Notes under the pieces: generated by a model
Database searches by the model: none
What the model saw: only the letters and a program-made list of their open reading frames with translations
Told to the model about the DNA's origin: nothing
Shown: piece after piece, positions 17,375-26,848 of the stretch
Layout: each line of letters starts with the position of its first letter
Numbering within the stretch: position 1 is the first letter of the stretch
Program-made: the position numbers and the translations under genes
Source of the DNA: Burkholderiaceae bacterium
GTDB lineage: Bacteria > Pseudomonadota > Gammaproteobacteria > Burkholderiales > Burkholderiaceae_C
Assembly (NCBI GenBank): GCA_018780645.1
Contig: JADMJJ010000047.1
Span: 1 to 64,000, forward strand
Direction: 5' to 3'
Length of the DNA stretch: 64,000 bases

Positions 17375-17575
17375 ATGAGACGGGCCTGGATCTCCGTGAT
17401 CGTTGTGCTCTTGGTGCTGGACGCTGTGGCAATCGCGGAGCTGTGGCGCGTCATGGGTGAGCAGTTGCCGCCGCCTGACAAGGTGGCAGCACGCGAAGGG
17501 AAAGATATGCTCCCCTCCGCTGGCCACCAGGCATTGAGCGTGGACCGTACCCTGTTCAAGCGCCCTTCGCCATGA
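17375..17575 (+). CDS. small single-pass membrane protein, hypothetical
   Basis: 66 residues: a basic start (MRRAW), one hydrophobic helix (ISVIVVLLVLDAVAIAELW, about 5-24), then a polar tail with several prolines. No family is recognised. It overlaps the end of the convergent MscS gene by 20 bases. The upstream region has an AT-rich stretch near 17330-17345, unusual for this DNA, that could be a promoter. Confidence 0.5.
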   Translation: MRRAWISVIVVLLVLDAVAIAELWRVMGEQLPPPDKVAAREGKDMLPSAGHQALSVDRTLFKRPSP

Positions 17576-18629
17576 CCACCGTGCGCGTCGGGAAGGCGAA
17601 ATCGACCCCAAGCTGAGCCAGTTCCCGCATCAGGCCCAGATTGATCCGTTGCTGCTGGTCCATATAGACCTGATAGCCCGGATCAAGCACGAAGTAGACG
17701 ACTTCATAGTCCAGCGAGCTCTCGCCAAAAGCCTTGAAGTGCGCCCGGTCGAAGCGCAGTTGCTCGCTGGCTTCGACCACCTGCCGGACGATGCCGGGAA
17801 TGGCCTGCGCCTGCTCGGCCGTCGTGTCGTAGGTGACGCCGAAGCCGAAGACGATGCGCCGCTCCCGCAGGCGCTTGTAGTTGCTGACGGTCTGCTTCAG
17901 CAGCTCGGTGTTCGACATCACGATCTGCTCGCCGCCCAGGCTGCGGATGCGCGTCGTTTTCACGCCCACCAGTTCCACCGTGCCCGCCACGGAACCCAGC
18001 ACGATGAAGTCGCCGACTTCGAAAGGTTTGTCCAGGGCAATTGCCACGGATGCGAACAGGTCGCCCAGGATGTTCTGCGCCGCAAGCGCAATGGCAATGC
18101 CACCCACGCCCAGGCTGGCAATGAAGGCCGTGATGTTGACACCGACGTTGGACAGCACCGCCAGCAAAACCACCGTCCAGAGCAGCGCCCGCATACCCCA
18201 AGCCAGCAAGGTGGCCGCCGCACTGGCCGGGCTCGCGGTGCCAGCGGCTTGCTGGCGCTCGGCGTGCCGACGCAGGCCGATGGTGACGGCCTGGCTGCAC
18301 CAGAGTCCCAGCTGCAAGGCCATGACGAGGAACCACAGCTGGCCCGTCCGCGCTTCCCAGCCGGCCGGGATCTCAAGCATGCCAATGCCGATCAGCATGG
18401 CCGCCAGCGCGAGCAGCCATGAACGCGTTCCGCTGAGGATTTCGACCAGCATGTCGTCGGCGCGGTTGCTCGTGCGCTCGGACACTTTCCGCAGCCGGCG
18501 CAGCGCGAGCCGCAGCAGCAGGGACATAAACAGGTAGCACGCCAGAGCCACCGCCAGGGCCAGCCCCAGCTCGCCGATTGGCAGACGAAGCCATTGGACG
18601 TGCGCAGACATTCCTGCAAGTTCAGTCAT
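17556..18629 (-). CDS. mechanosensitive ion channel, MscS family
   Basis: 357 residues. Four or five N-terminal membrane helices lead into the pore-lining helix (FIASLGVGGIAIALAAQNILGDLFA, about 190-215) and the cytoplasmic beta domain with the DKPFEVGDFI motif and IRSLGGEQIVMSN. These are the classic MscS signatures. It lies 15 bases downstream of otsB on the same strand, so channel and trehalose genes are probably one transcript: release of solutes on hypo-osmotic shock beside synthesis for hyper-osmotic shock. Confidence 0.92.
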   Translation of the reverse strand: MTELAGMSAHVQWLRLPIGELGLALAVALACYLFMSLLLRLALRRLRKVSERTSNRADDMLVEILSGTRSWLLALAAMLIGIGMLEIPAGWEARTGQLWFLVMALQLGLWCSQAVTIGLRRHAERQQAAGTASPASAAATLLAWGMRALLWTVVLLAVLSNVGVNITAFIASLGVGGIAIALAAQNILGDLFASVAIALDKPFEVGDFIVLGSVAGTVELVGVKTTRIRSLGGEQIVMSNTELLKQTVSNYKRLRERRIVFGFGVTYDTTAEQAQAIPGIVRQVVEASEQLRFDRAHFKAFGESSLDYEVVYFVLDPGYQVYMDQQQRINLGLMRELAQLGVDFAFPTRTVVMAKGA

Positions 18630-18644
18630 CGTCGCCAGGTCTCC

Positions 18645-19391
18645 TCAATCCAGGGCATGCTGAATACGCTCGAGCAAAGCGCTCATCTCGGAATGCGTGT
18701 CGAGGAAGAACATTGCGCGGCTGGCACCCTGGGCGCGACCGATGCGCACCGTCAACCAGTCCTCGCCGGCCTGCTCGAAAACTGCTTCGTCATTGATGTC
18801 GTCACCGACGAAGAACAGGGATTCGCAAGCGCTGATGCGCAGGAGCGCCAGTGCCGCTGCGCCCTTGTCCGGGGCATCCCCGCTCACGACATTGACCACG
18901 CATTTGCCGCCGAAGGTCTGCAGGTCAGACGGCAGCGCATCGACGAGCCTCTCTATTGCCAGCAAGGCCGCCTCGCGGTCACGGGCCAGCCTGTAGTGCA
19001 GGGCCAGGGAGAGCACCTTGTCCTCGATCTGCACGCCCGCCGCCTGCAGGGCGTCGGCATGCGTTTGTATCCTTTCACGGAGAAGGTTCATGCCACGCCC
19101 CTTCGGCACCCAGTCCAGCCCTTCCGCACCATGGTTGCCGACGATATAGGCCGGCTCGAACCCGAGCCGCGAGCGAACGTCGGCAATGCTGCGGCCCGTG
19201 ATCACCGCGACCGGGCAGCGACCTGCCAGCAGTTCGAGCCGGCGCGCAATGGCCACGGAGACGCGGGCGTCATCGGGCCGCGCCACGATGGGCGCGAGCG
19301 TACCGTCGAAGTCGAAGGCCAGCAGTACGCGCTGGCGCCGCATCAGCTGGGCTAACGCCGCTTCCCCCGCAGGACTGAACAAGTGGCGCAT
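18645..19391 (-). CDS. otsB: trehalose-6-phosphate phosphatase
   Basis: 248-residue HAD-superfamily phosphatase that removes phosphate from trehalose-6-phosphate. The nucleophile motif DFDGTLAP lies near residues 25-32, followed by VITGRS, IVGNHGAEG and the metal-binding GDDINDE. An upstream ATG 26 codons earlier would overlap otsA; ATG 19391 fits just after the otsA stop (19415). It lies between otsA and the MscS gene in a leftward operon. Length matches the family. Confidence 0.93.
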   Translation of the reverse strand: MRHLFSPAGEAALAQLMRRQRVLLAFDFDGTLAPIVARPDDARVSVAIARRLELLAGRCPVAVITGRSIADVRSRLGFEPAYIVGNHGAEGLDWVPKGRGMNLLRERIQTHADALQAAGVQIEDKVLSLALHYRLARDREAALLAIERLVDALPSDLQTFGGKCVVNVVSGDAPDKGAAALALLRISACESLFFVGDDINDEAVFEQAGEDWLTVRIGRAQGASRAMFFLDTHSEMSALLERIQHALD

Positions 19392-19414
19392 GACTTCTGT
19401 GCCTTCTTCCTGGA

Positions 19415-21652
19415 TCAATCGTGGTTGTGCTTGAGCATGCGAGCTTCGATGCGCTCGCGCAGGCGCCAACGAGCGGCATCAGCCAGCATGCGACCTGCCC
19501 AGCGGTAGACGTTGAAGTCGCGCACGGTCATGCGCAGGTTGGACATGCGCTCGCGTTGTTCGGCCGCAGGCATGGTGATGGCCCGGTACAGCGCGTCTGC
19601 CCCCTCCTCGACGTGATAGGGGTTCACGATCAGCGCTTCGTTCAGCTCGGCCGCGGCGCCGGCGAATCGGCTGAGCATCAGCACCCCCTGTTCATCGTCA
19701 CGGGCCGCGACGAATTCCTTGCAAACCAGATTCATGCCGTCATGCAGGCTCGTCACCACGCATACGTCCGCGGCACGGTACAACTCGGTGACGGCGTCAT
19801 GCTCATGGTGCTCGGCCAGCAGGTAGACCGCCTGGCATCCGGGGCGGCCAAAGCGCCCATTCACCCGATCCGTCACCTGGCGGATGCGCTGCTGGAAAGC
19901 CTTGTACTCATCCAAATCGCTGCGCGAAGGTGCGGCCACCTGGACGAGGCTGAAGCTGCCGACGAGCTTCGGGTGCTTCTCCAGCATCCGCTCCACCGCA
20001 TGGATGCGCTCCAGGATGCCTTTGGTGTAGTCGAAACGGTCCACGCCAACAGCCAGCTTGTGCTCGGCGGGCAGCCCCAGGCGCTCCCGCACGGTGCTGC
20101 GGCAGAGCGCGACCGAGGGCCAGGCCGCCCGTTCCTCGTCCGACGGCCAGGCGATGGAAATCGGGTAGCTCTCGATCAGGGTCGTTTGCTTGTTGATGGT
20201 GATGGTGGAGTGCTCATGCTCGGTGCGCGCCTCCAGGTTGCGCTCCACCGTCTCGATGAAGTTCTTGCAGTGGTAGCGCGTGTGGAAGCCGACGATGGTG
20301 CTGCCCAGCAGGCCTTCCAGCAGTTCATTGCGCCACGGACAGATGCTGAATGACTCCGGATTGGGCCAGGGGATGTGCCAGAAAGTCAGGATGGTGGCGC
20401 GGGGCAGGCGCTTGCGGATCAGGGCCGGTAGCAGTGCGAAGTGATAGTCCTGCACCAGCACCACCGGATCCTCGCTGCGGGCTTCGGCTACCACCGCGTC
20501 GGCAAAGCGCTCATTGACCCGCTTGTAGGTCTCCCAGTCCGACTCGCGAAACACCGGTCGCACATGGGCGACGTGACACAACGGCCAGAGGCCCTCATTG
20601 GCAAAGCCGTAGTAGTAGCCTTGTTCCTCCTCAGGCGTCAGCCAGATTCGGCGCAGCGTGTACTCATCACTGCCCGGCGGCACCATCACGCGGTCGTGCT
20701 TGTCAACGACGCTGCGGTCCGCGCTGCCGCTGCCGTGGGCGATCCAGGTGCCCGAGCAAGCCCGCATGACAGGCTCTACCGCGGTCACCAGGCCGCTGGC
20801 GGGTCTTTTGAAGTACACGCCGTCCGAGCCTTGCTCATGGATGTAGGGTTCGCGATTGGAAACGACGATCAGCTCGTCCCCGCGCAATTGCGCATGCAGC
20901 AGAGCGCGCAGGCGCTCAGGGTCCCAATGGTCGTCACGGTCGAGCGAGCGGCGGTAGGCGTCATCTAGGTCGCGCAAGCGGTCGCGGAAATCGTCGGCCA
21001 AGGGGCCGAGATCGCGGTGGCTGTGCACCAGGGGTGTTAGCAGGCCTTCGCCGCGCAGCAGCGCCTGTGCTCCCTTGACCCAGCCGCGCCAGCTCAGTTG
21101 GGCCACGATCACCGTGATGATGGCAATGATGGCACCCAGCGCCACCATGAAGGCAATCAGGTACTTCTGCGTGTCCTGGCTGCGCCGCTCGACGAAGCTG
21201 AGGTCGTGGAGGAGCACAAGATCACCGACCTTTGAGCCATCCAGCATCAGCTTGTGCATGCCCACGTGCACGGCACCACCGGCAAGGGGGAGCTTCGGCA
21301 AGGGCAGCTCGGCCAGTTCGGCCGCGTGCGTGCAACTCAGATCCGCAGGAAAGGCAACGCTGCGCCGAAGCAGTTCGCCGTTGGGGCTGCACACGCCCAA
21401 CGCCACCAGACGCTCGTCCTGGACCGCTCGATTGAACAGAGTTTGCACGCGCGCTTCGTTGTCCTCCTGCACTGCGGTGGACAGCGAGTCCGCAAGTGTG
21501 TTGGTGACGAGTACGCCGCGCAGGGTCAGATCGCGGGAGAACCAGCGCAGGGTCAGGCTGTCAAGCAAGGGCAGCGCAAGATAGGCTGCCGCGGCAAGGG
21601 TCAACAACAGGGGAAACAGAAACCTGAATTGCAGGCGCAGGGTGCTCAGCAT
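19415..21652 (-). CDS. otsA: membrane-anchored trehalose-6-phosphate synthase with sensor-like N-terminus
   Basis: 745 residues, about 270 longer than classical OtsA. The N-terminus has TM1 (about 10-30), a periplasmic domain of about 125 residues with two cysteines, TM2 (about 165-188) and a HAMP-like helical linker (about 190-255). From about 262 the glycosyltransferase family 20 catalytic domain begins: VVSNREPY, the GL-type UDP-glucose site, [20 protein letters not shown], and the C-terminal [15 protein letters not shown]. It joins UDP-glucose to glucose-6-phosphate. The sensor-like part suggests activity tuned by a periplasmic signal such as osmotic pressure. It leads the otsA-otsB-MscS run and is divergent from a GH15 gene. 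Confidence 0.92.
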   Translation of the reverse strand: MLSTLRLQFRFLFPLLLTLAAAAYLALPLLDSLTLRWFSRDLTLRGVLVTNTLADSLSTAVQEDNEARVQTLFNRAVQDERLVALGVCSPNGELLRRSVAFPADLSCTHAAELAELPLPKLPLAGGAVHVGMHKLMLDGSKVGDLVLLHDLSFVERRSQDTQKYLIAFMVALGAIIAIITVIVAQLSWRGWVKGAQALLRGEGLLTPLVHSHRDLGPLADDFRDRLRDLDDAYRRSLDRDDHWDPERLRALLHAQLRGDELIVVSNREPYIHEQGSDGVYFKRPASGLVTAVEPVMRACSGTWIAHGSGSADRSVVDKHDRVMVPPGSDEYTLRRIWLTPEEEQGYYYGFANEGLWPLCHVAHVRPVFRESDWETYKRVNERFADAVVAEARSEDPVVLVQDYHFALLPALIRKRLPRATILTFWHIPWPNPESFSICPWRNELLEGLLGSTIVGFHTRYHCKNFIETVERNLEARTEHEHSTITINKQTTLIESYPISIAWPSDEERAAWPSVALCRSTVRERLGLPAEHKLAVGVDRFDYTKGILERIHAVERMLEKHPKLVGSFSLVQVAAPSRSDLDEYKAFQQRIRQVTDRVNGRFGRPGCQAVYLLAEHHEHDAVTELYRAADVCVVTSLHDGMNLVCKEFVAARDDEQGVLMLSRFAGAAAELNEALIVNPYHVEEGADALYRAITMPAAEQRERMSNLRMTVRDFNVYRWAGRMLADAARWRLRERIEARMLKHNHD

Positions 21653-21780
21653 GGCGCAATGGCCGCATGCGCAGCGGGGCAGTGGCGGCGAGAAAGAGTG
21701 TCAGAATGCATTGGTACAAATGTACACCCATCGAATTTCTCATTGTCTCCCTCGATGCAATCGAAATGGAAGGCGCAGCA

Positions 21781-23583
21781 ATGACACTGACGAATCGCGA
21801 AGCCAGCCTGTCGCTGGCGTTGATCGGAAATTGCGCGGTCAACGCCCTGGTTGATGCACAGGCCCGTGTCGTCTGGTGCTGCTTGCCGAGACCCGATTCC
21901 GACCCTGTATTCCACGCACTGCTGGACTCCTCCCAGGGGATCGGACTGGATGGGACGATGGCCGTCGAACTGGAGGGCATGGCCCAGTGCACTCAAGGCT
22001 ATGTGCCCGGTACGGCGGTGGTGCGCACCCGCATGTTCGATGCCGACGGCAACGGTATCGAGGTGACGGACTTTGCGCCACGTTACCGCAGCCGTGATCG
22101 CATGTTCCGTCCGGCTCAGCTCGTGCGCCGGGTGAAGCCGCTGACCGGCAATCCCCGCGTGCGCTTCATCGTTCGGCCGCGCACAGGCTGGGGCTCAATC
22201 ACACCAGACCTGACCCGTGGCAGCAACCATCTGCGCTTCGTGACCGCAGACTGGACGCTGCGGCTCAACACCAACGTCCCGCTGACCTACCTAGTCGACG
22301 AGACCTGGTTCTCCCTGCATGGGCCGGTGAGCCTGTTGCTCGGTCCTGACGAGTCCTTGCACGGCGGCATCGAGGACACGGCGCGCGAATTCGAGGAGGA
22401 GACAGTCTCCTACTGGCGCCATTGGACCTCGCGACTCGCGCTGCCGCTGGAATGGCAGGACGCGGTGATCCGCGCGGCCATCACGCTCAAGCTCTGCCAG
22501 TTCGAGGAAACCGGCGCCATCATGGCGGCCGTCACAACCAGCATTCCCGAGGCGCCAAACACGCAGCGCAACTGGGACTACCGTTATTGCTGGCTGCGTG
22601 ATGCATTCTTCGTCGTGCGCGCGCTCAACAGCCTGTCGGAAGTTGGCACCATGGAGGACTACCTGCGCTGGCTACAGGATGTCGTGCGCAGCACGCCGGG
22701 CCATGTTCAGCCCTTGTACGGCATCGGCCTGGAGGCCACGCTGACCGAACGACTGGTCGATGGCCCAGCGGGCTATCGCGGCATGGGGCCGGTGCGGGTC
22801 GGCAACCAGGCCTATGAGCACTTCCAGCACGACGTCTACGGCAACATCGTGCTCGGCGCGGCCCAGGCCTTCCATGACCATCGGCTGATGCGCCGCGCCG
22901 ATGCAGACGATTTCCATCGCTTGGAACGGTTCGGCGAGCAGGCCTGGCTGCTTCACGATCAACCCGATGCCGGCATGTGGGAGCTCCGCACCCGGGCGCG
23001 CATCCATACGTCGTCGTCCCTGATGTGCTGGGCTGCCTGTGACCGCCTGATGAAGATCGCCCGCGCCCTGGGCCTGACGGATCGCGCCTCGCACTGGGTC
23101 CAGCGGGCAGAGATCATCCGCGAGAAGATCCTGAAGCAATCCTGGAACGAGCAACGCGGTGCCTTCGCCGAGAGCTTTGGCGGCAAGGATCTAGACGCCA
23201 GCGTCCTGCTGATGTGCGAGGTGGGCTTCATCAGCCCGCGCGATCCGCGCTTCATCAGCACCCTGCGCGCCATGGAACACAGCCTGTGCGACGGGCCCTT
23301 CATGCGCCGCTACGAGGCGCCGGATGACTTCGGGCGGCCTGAGACGGCATTCAATGTCTGCTCGTTCTGGCGCATCGACGCGCTCGCACGCCTCGGGCGC
23401 GTGGACGAGGCTCGTGAGATCTTCGAGACCCTGCTGGCCAGGCGCAACCATGTAGGCCTGCTGTCCGAGGATCTGTCGCCGACCACCGGGGAGATGTGGG
23501 GCAACTTCCCGCAGACCTACTCGATGGTGGGCATCATCAATGGCGCCATGCGGCTTTCCAGGCCTTGGGACGACGTCGTTTGA
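21781..23583 (+). CDS. glycoside hydrolase family 15 protein (glucoamylase/trehalase-like)
   Basis: 600 residues. An N-terminal beta-rich domain (about 10-230) leads to the alpha/alpha barrel, with NWDYRYCWLRDA near residue 270 (the substrate-binding core of this family) and a late PTTGEMWGNFPQTYSMVG segment. No signal peptide, so intracellular. Homologues next to otsAB often hydrolyse trehalose or related alpha-glucosides; I cannot tell which from sequence. ATG 21781 follows GGAAGG by seven bases and was preferred to an earlier in-frame codon. It is divergent from otsA. In the gap, GTACA-AA-TGTAC is a small palindrome (21716-21727). Confidence 0.88.
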   Translation: MTLTNREASLSLALIGNCAVNALVDAQARVVWCCLPRPDSDPVFHALLDSSQGIGLDGTMAVELEGMAQCTQGYVPGTAVVRTRMFDADGNGIEVTDFAPRYRSRDRMFRPAQLVRRVKPLTGNPRVRFIVRPRTGWGSITPDLTRGSNHLRFVTADWTLRLNTNVPLTYLVDETWFSLHGPVSLLLGPDESLHGGIEDTAREFEEETVSYWRHWTSRLALPLEWQDAVIRAAITLKLCQFEETGAIMAAVTTSIPEAPNTQRNWDYRYCWLRDAFFVVRALNSLSEVGTMEDYLRWLQDVVRSTPGHVQPLYGIGLEATLTERLVDGPAGYRGMGPVRVGNQAYEHFQHDVYGNIVLGAAQAFHDHRLMRRADADDFHRLERFGEQAWLLHDQPDAGMWELRTRARIHTSSSLMCWAACDRLMKIARALGLTDRASHWVQRAEIIREKILKQSWNEQRGAFAESFGGKDLDASVLLMCEVGFISPRDPRFISTLRAMEHSLCDGPFMRRYEAPDDFGRPETAFNVCSFWRIDALARLGRVDEAREIFETLLARRNHVGLLSEDLSPTTGEMWGNFPQTYSMVGIINGAMRLSRPWDDVV

Positions 23584-24437
23584 GTAGTCATCTCAACAAA
23601 GTTCTGGCCCGTCTGGCTGGCGGTGCGAAGTGCTGCAATGCCGTCGTGGATCTTGCTGCATGGGCCGCACTGCGAATCGACGTGCCCCTGGTGATCCAAC
23701 AGCGGACGGAGGCGCCGCCCCGCTTCATACCGATGGGCGACTTCAACGGCGCGATCTGGCTGGGGCCGTCGGGTGCCATGCTGAACGACCTGGCCATCGA
23801 GGACCGCTTGCGCCATGCTCGCAGATGCACAGCCGATGAGCAGCGGCTGCTCGCTGCACGACGGCATGCACAGGCGCTCATGGACGCGCCCGTCGAAGGC
23901 TCTCTGACGTCCGGGGGGCCAGCATCGGAAACCGACTCCGTGCTCGTGGTTCGCTCCGCGCCCCGGCGCGGCCGGGCGGGCGGCCGGCCCAGTCTCGAGC
24001 CCGGTCTGGATTGCGAGCTGCGAACGACCAAGTGCCCGATGCTCCTGGCGCCGAGCGTATCTCTCTCGCCGCCAGAGTTGGTCGTGATCGCATTCGATGG
24101 CAGCATCGGCGCCTGTGACCGCATTGAGCGCCTTCGGGGTCATGCATTGCTGACGGGCCTGCCTGTATTGCTTGCCATGGCTGGTGCCATCAGTCCCATG
24201 GCGACAGAGCGCTTGCATCAGGCCCGGCAGATGTTGCAGGCCGGGAGATTCAGCGTTGAATCCACGCGGTTGCAAGGCCCGCCCGCGCTCGCGATTCCCG
24301 CACTGCTGTCGGCCCAGCGCCCTGCACTCCTGGTGATGGGCGCCTTCGGTGGCTCCCGCCTGAGGCGATGGGTGTCTGGGAGTACGACGGCGTCTCTGTT
24401 GCTTGCAAGTCCGGTGCCTGTGTTGATTCAACGCTGA
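23580..24437 (+). CDS. universal stress protein, probably tandem UspA domains
   Basis: 285 residues with a likely TTG start that overlaps the GH15 stop (TTGA, 23580-23583). The first half (VVDLAAWAALRIDVPLVI) looks like a diverged Usp domain. The second half ends in the conserved UspA segment (LLVMGAFGGSRLRRWVSGS, then LLLASPVPVLIQR). The glycine-rich nucleotide loop G-x2-G-x9-G-S/T is recognisable in the C-terminal domain (GAFGGSRLRRWVSGSTTAS). The middle is rich in arginine and glycine. It is probably co-translated with the GH15 enzyme as part of the osmotic-stress block. Confidence 0.75.
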   Translation: MSSHLNKVLARLAGGAKCCNAVVDLAAWAALRIDVPLVIQQRTEAPPRFIPMGDFNGAIWLGPSGAMLNDLAIEDRLRHARRCTADEQRLLAARRHAQALMDAPVEGSLTSGGPASETDSVLVVRSAPRRGRAGGRPSLEPGLDCELRTTKCPMLLAPSVSLSPPELVVIAFDGSIGACDRIERLRGHALLTGLPVLLAMAGAISPMATERLHQARQMLQAGRFSVESTRLQGPPALAIPALLSAQRPALLVMGAFGGSRLRRWVSGSTTASLLLASPVPVLIQR

Positions 24438-24483
24438 GAGCCCGGCCCTGGGGCAGAATCAAGACGAAGGGTTGCTCAAGACC

Positions 24484-24953
24484 ATGCACGCTTACCAACA
24501 GCAGGATTCCCGGCAAACCCTGGCTCAGGCCCTGGAGGAGTACCACGCCGTTCATCCCGGGTTGAGCGATGCCTACGCCATGTCTCCAGAAGGCGAAGCC
24601 TTCTTTCGGCGCCACGACGTGGTCCATGTCATCTATGGCTGCGGTATCGACTTGGACGACGAGGCCGTGGTGAAGATTGCGAGCATGGTCGGCACTACTG
24701 CGGGCCTCGGCGTGCTGCGGGGCTATGTCCTGCATGAGACGCTCGACATCTACAGGCAATGCGGGTGTTGGAAGTGCTTGGCTCCATTGCACTGTCCATC
24801 ATCATCGTGCCTCGAACCATCGTTCGCTGTCTGACTCAACGCCAGCGCTGGCCCTGGATCGACCATAGCCGATTTCTCGGCGTCCCGCTCCAGGACATCC
24901 GTCGGAAGTTCCGCATCAAAGTCGCCCATCAATCGCCACGCGGCAGCCGCTGA
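24484..24953 (+). pseudogene. Coq4-like protein with a frameshift
   Basis: From ATG 24484 the frame encodes about 93 residues of a small helical protein with HDVVH-x11-E (histidines near residue 44), the metal motif of the Coq4 family. It then turns into an unconvincing cysteine-rich tail (CGCWKCLAPLHC). From about 24755 a second frame continues in a natural way: VLEVLGSIALSIIIVPRT, RWPWIDHSRFLGVPLQDIR and KFRIKV to a stop at 24953. Joining the frames gives one protein of about 155 residues. A single-base deletion (or two-base gain) near 24750-24765 explains it. It could be a true mutation or an assembly error; no long homopolymer is present. Confidence 0.65.
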
Positions 24954-25048
24954 GCTGGCCTAGTTACACTACACCTCGGGTGCTGGACCGATGGGCGGAC
25001 AGCAGGTTCATCGCGCTGGTCGGGCCGCCACGCGGAACCGACACGCCC

Positions 25049-26314
25049 ATGCTCCCGACCTCCAATCAGGCCGTCCAGTACGTCGCCCTCGCCATCTTTG
25101 CCCTGGCCCTTGGCCACACCTTCGCGGCCAAGCAACTCGAACGCTTGTCGCATCGCTTCCCAAAACACGCGGGACTGTTTCATCTCTTGGGCGAGATCGA
25201 GGTCGTCTTCGGGTTCTGGGCCATTGTCCTGATCCTCGCGATGGCCGCGATGCTGGGCGGACCGCAGGCGCTGGCCTATGCGGAATCCCGCAACTACACC
25301 GAACCGCTGTTCGTCTTCGTCGTCATGGTGGTGGCTGCTTCGCGGCCGGTACTGCGCACGGTCGTCTGGGCGGTGGATAGCTTGGCGCGACTGCTGCCGC
25401 TGCCGACGCCGGTGGCCAGCGCCTGGTTGGGCTTGGCGGCGGTGCCGCTGCTGGGTTCGCTGATCACCGAGCCGGCGGCCATGACCATCGCAGCGTTGAT
25501 GCTGGCCCCGCAGATCTTCCGGCCACAGGTGCCCGAATCCCTTAAATACCTGGCGCTCGGAGTCCTGTTCGTCAATGTCTCCATCGGCGGCACGCTCACC
25601 TCCTACGCCGCGCCGCCGGTGCTGATGGTGGCCACGACCTGGCAATGGGACAGCGCCTTCATGTTCTCGCATTTTGGCTGGAAGGCCGCACTGGCCGTGC
25701 TGGTTAACGCGACGGTTGCCACCCTGCTCTTGCGCAGACACCTGGTTGCCCCGGGGAATGAAGGTGTGGCGCCTGAAGAGGCCGTGCCGTTGCCGGTGGT
25801 GCTGGTGCACCTGGCCTTGCTCGCCGGCGTCGTGCTGCTGGCACATCACCCGGTGGCCTTTCTGGGCCTGTTCCTGATGTTCCTCGGTTTCAGCCAGGCC
25901 TATGAGCGGCACCAGAGCCCGCTCATCATCAAGGAGGCCCTGCTGGTGGCCTTCTTCCTGGCCGGCCTGGTGGTGCTCGGCGGGATGCAGGCCTGGTGGC
26001 TGCAGCCCATCGTGTCCAGCCTCGAACCGTTGGCCCTGTTTTTCGGCGCGCTCGGGCTGACGGCAGTCACCGACAACGCGGCGCTGACCTACCTGGGTTC
26101 GCTCATCACCAGCATCTCCAGTGACTCCAAGTACATGCTCGTGGCCGGCGCAGTTGCCGGGGGTGGCCTGACGGTAATCGCCAATGCACCGAATCCCGCG
26201 GGCGTGGCCCTGCTCAAGCGAGGCTTCGAAGACGAGTCGATTGGTGCAGGCGAACTGCTGCTCGGGGCGCTTGGACCGACGCTGGTGGCCGCCGCGGCGT
26301 TCCTGCTGCTATGA
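25049..26314 (+). CDS. putative Na+/H+ antiporter-like membrane protein
   Basis: 421-residue integral membrane protein with about eleven hydrophobic helices. Segments such as LLGEIEVVFGFWA, LITEPAAMTIAALMLAPQ, SIGGTLTSYAAPPVLM and VTDNAALTYLGSLI match the putative Na+/H+ antiporter family (PF07399-type). Two half-helix-like ends with buried acidic residues (EPAA and TDNA) resemble ion-transporter hairpins. The start is uncertain: GTG 24980 would add 23 residues that look non-coding. It overlaps the next small membrane gene by four bases (26311-26314). In context it belongs with the osmotic/ionic stress genes to its left. Confidence 0.8.
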   Translation: MLPTSNQAVQYVALAIFALALGHTFAAKQLERLSHRFPKHAGLFHLLGEIEVVFGFWAIVLILAMAAMLGGPQALAYAESRNYTEPLFVFVVMVVAASRPVLRTVVWAVDSLARLLPLPTPVASAWLGLAAVPLLGSLITEPAAMTIAALMLAPQIFRPQVPESLKYLALGVLFVNVSIGGTLTSYAAPPVLMVATTWQWDSAFMFSHFGWKAALAVLVNATVATLLLRRHLVAPGNEGVAPEEAVPLPVVLVHLALLAGVVLLAHHPVAFLGLFLMFLGFSQAYERHQSPLIIKEALLVAFFLAGLVVLGGMQAWWLQPIVSSLEPLALFFGALGLTAVTDNAALTYLGSLITSISSDSKYMLVAGAVAGGGLTVIANAPNPAGVALLKRGFEDESIGAGELLLGALGPTLVAAAAFLLL

Positions 26315-26721
26315 GCACCGTCACGCTCATCATCGTGCTGCTGGCAGGCGGCTACTTCGTCGGACTCGCGCTCATGGCCATCGTCTCTCCGGCGAATGCC
26401 AGGCGGTTCCTGTCGGGCTTCGCGGGATCGGCGGCCGCGCACTACATCGAGATGTCGTTTCGCCTCGTCGTGGGTGGCGCCTTCGTGCTGCATGCGCCGC
26501 ACATGTTGTTCACGGACGCCTTCAGTGTGTTCGGGTGGGCTCTCGTGGGAACGACAGCCTGCCTACTGGTACTGCCCTGGCGCTGGCATCGGCGCTTCGC
26601 TCAGATGGCTGTTCCGCGTGCGCTTGATCGACTGGGATGGCTTGCTCTGGTGTCATTTGCTCTGGGGTGCTTTGTGCTGGCCGGTGCGACGCTTGGGCAG
26701 GTTCGCGACGGCGTGACATGA
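26311..26721 (+). CDS. small four-helix membrane protein, hypothetical
   Basis: 136 residues with about four hydrophobic segments (TLIIVLLAGGYFVGLALM, SFRLVVGGAFVL, GWALVGTTACLLVLPW, WLALVSFALGCFVLAGA). No family is recognised. The ATGA overlap with the antiporter-like gene shows translational coupling, so it may be an accessory subunit or simply co-expressed. Confidence 0.75.
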   Translation: MSTVTLIIVLLAGGYFVGLALMAIVSPANARRFLSGFAGSAAAHYIEMSFRLVVGGAFVLHAPHMLFTDAFSVFGWALVGTTACLLVLPWRWHRRFAQMAVPRALDRLGWLALVSFALGCFVLAGATLGQVRDGVT

Positions 26722-26848
26722 ACGCCCCGACTGCCTCAGAATGAGGCCTGCCATTCCGACCACGTGGCAGCTGACAGCAAGTTCTGTCTGCGCATCAAAC
26801 TGAGCTTCTGGCGTCGCGCATATCTCTCATATCCTCCAAGGGGAACTC

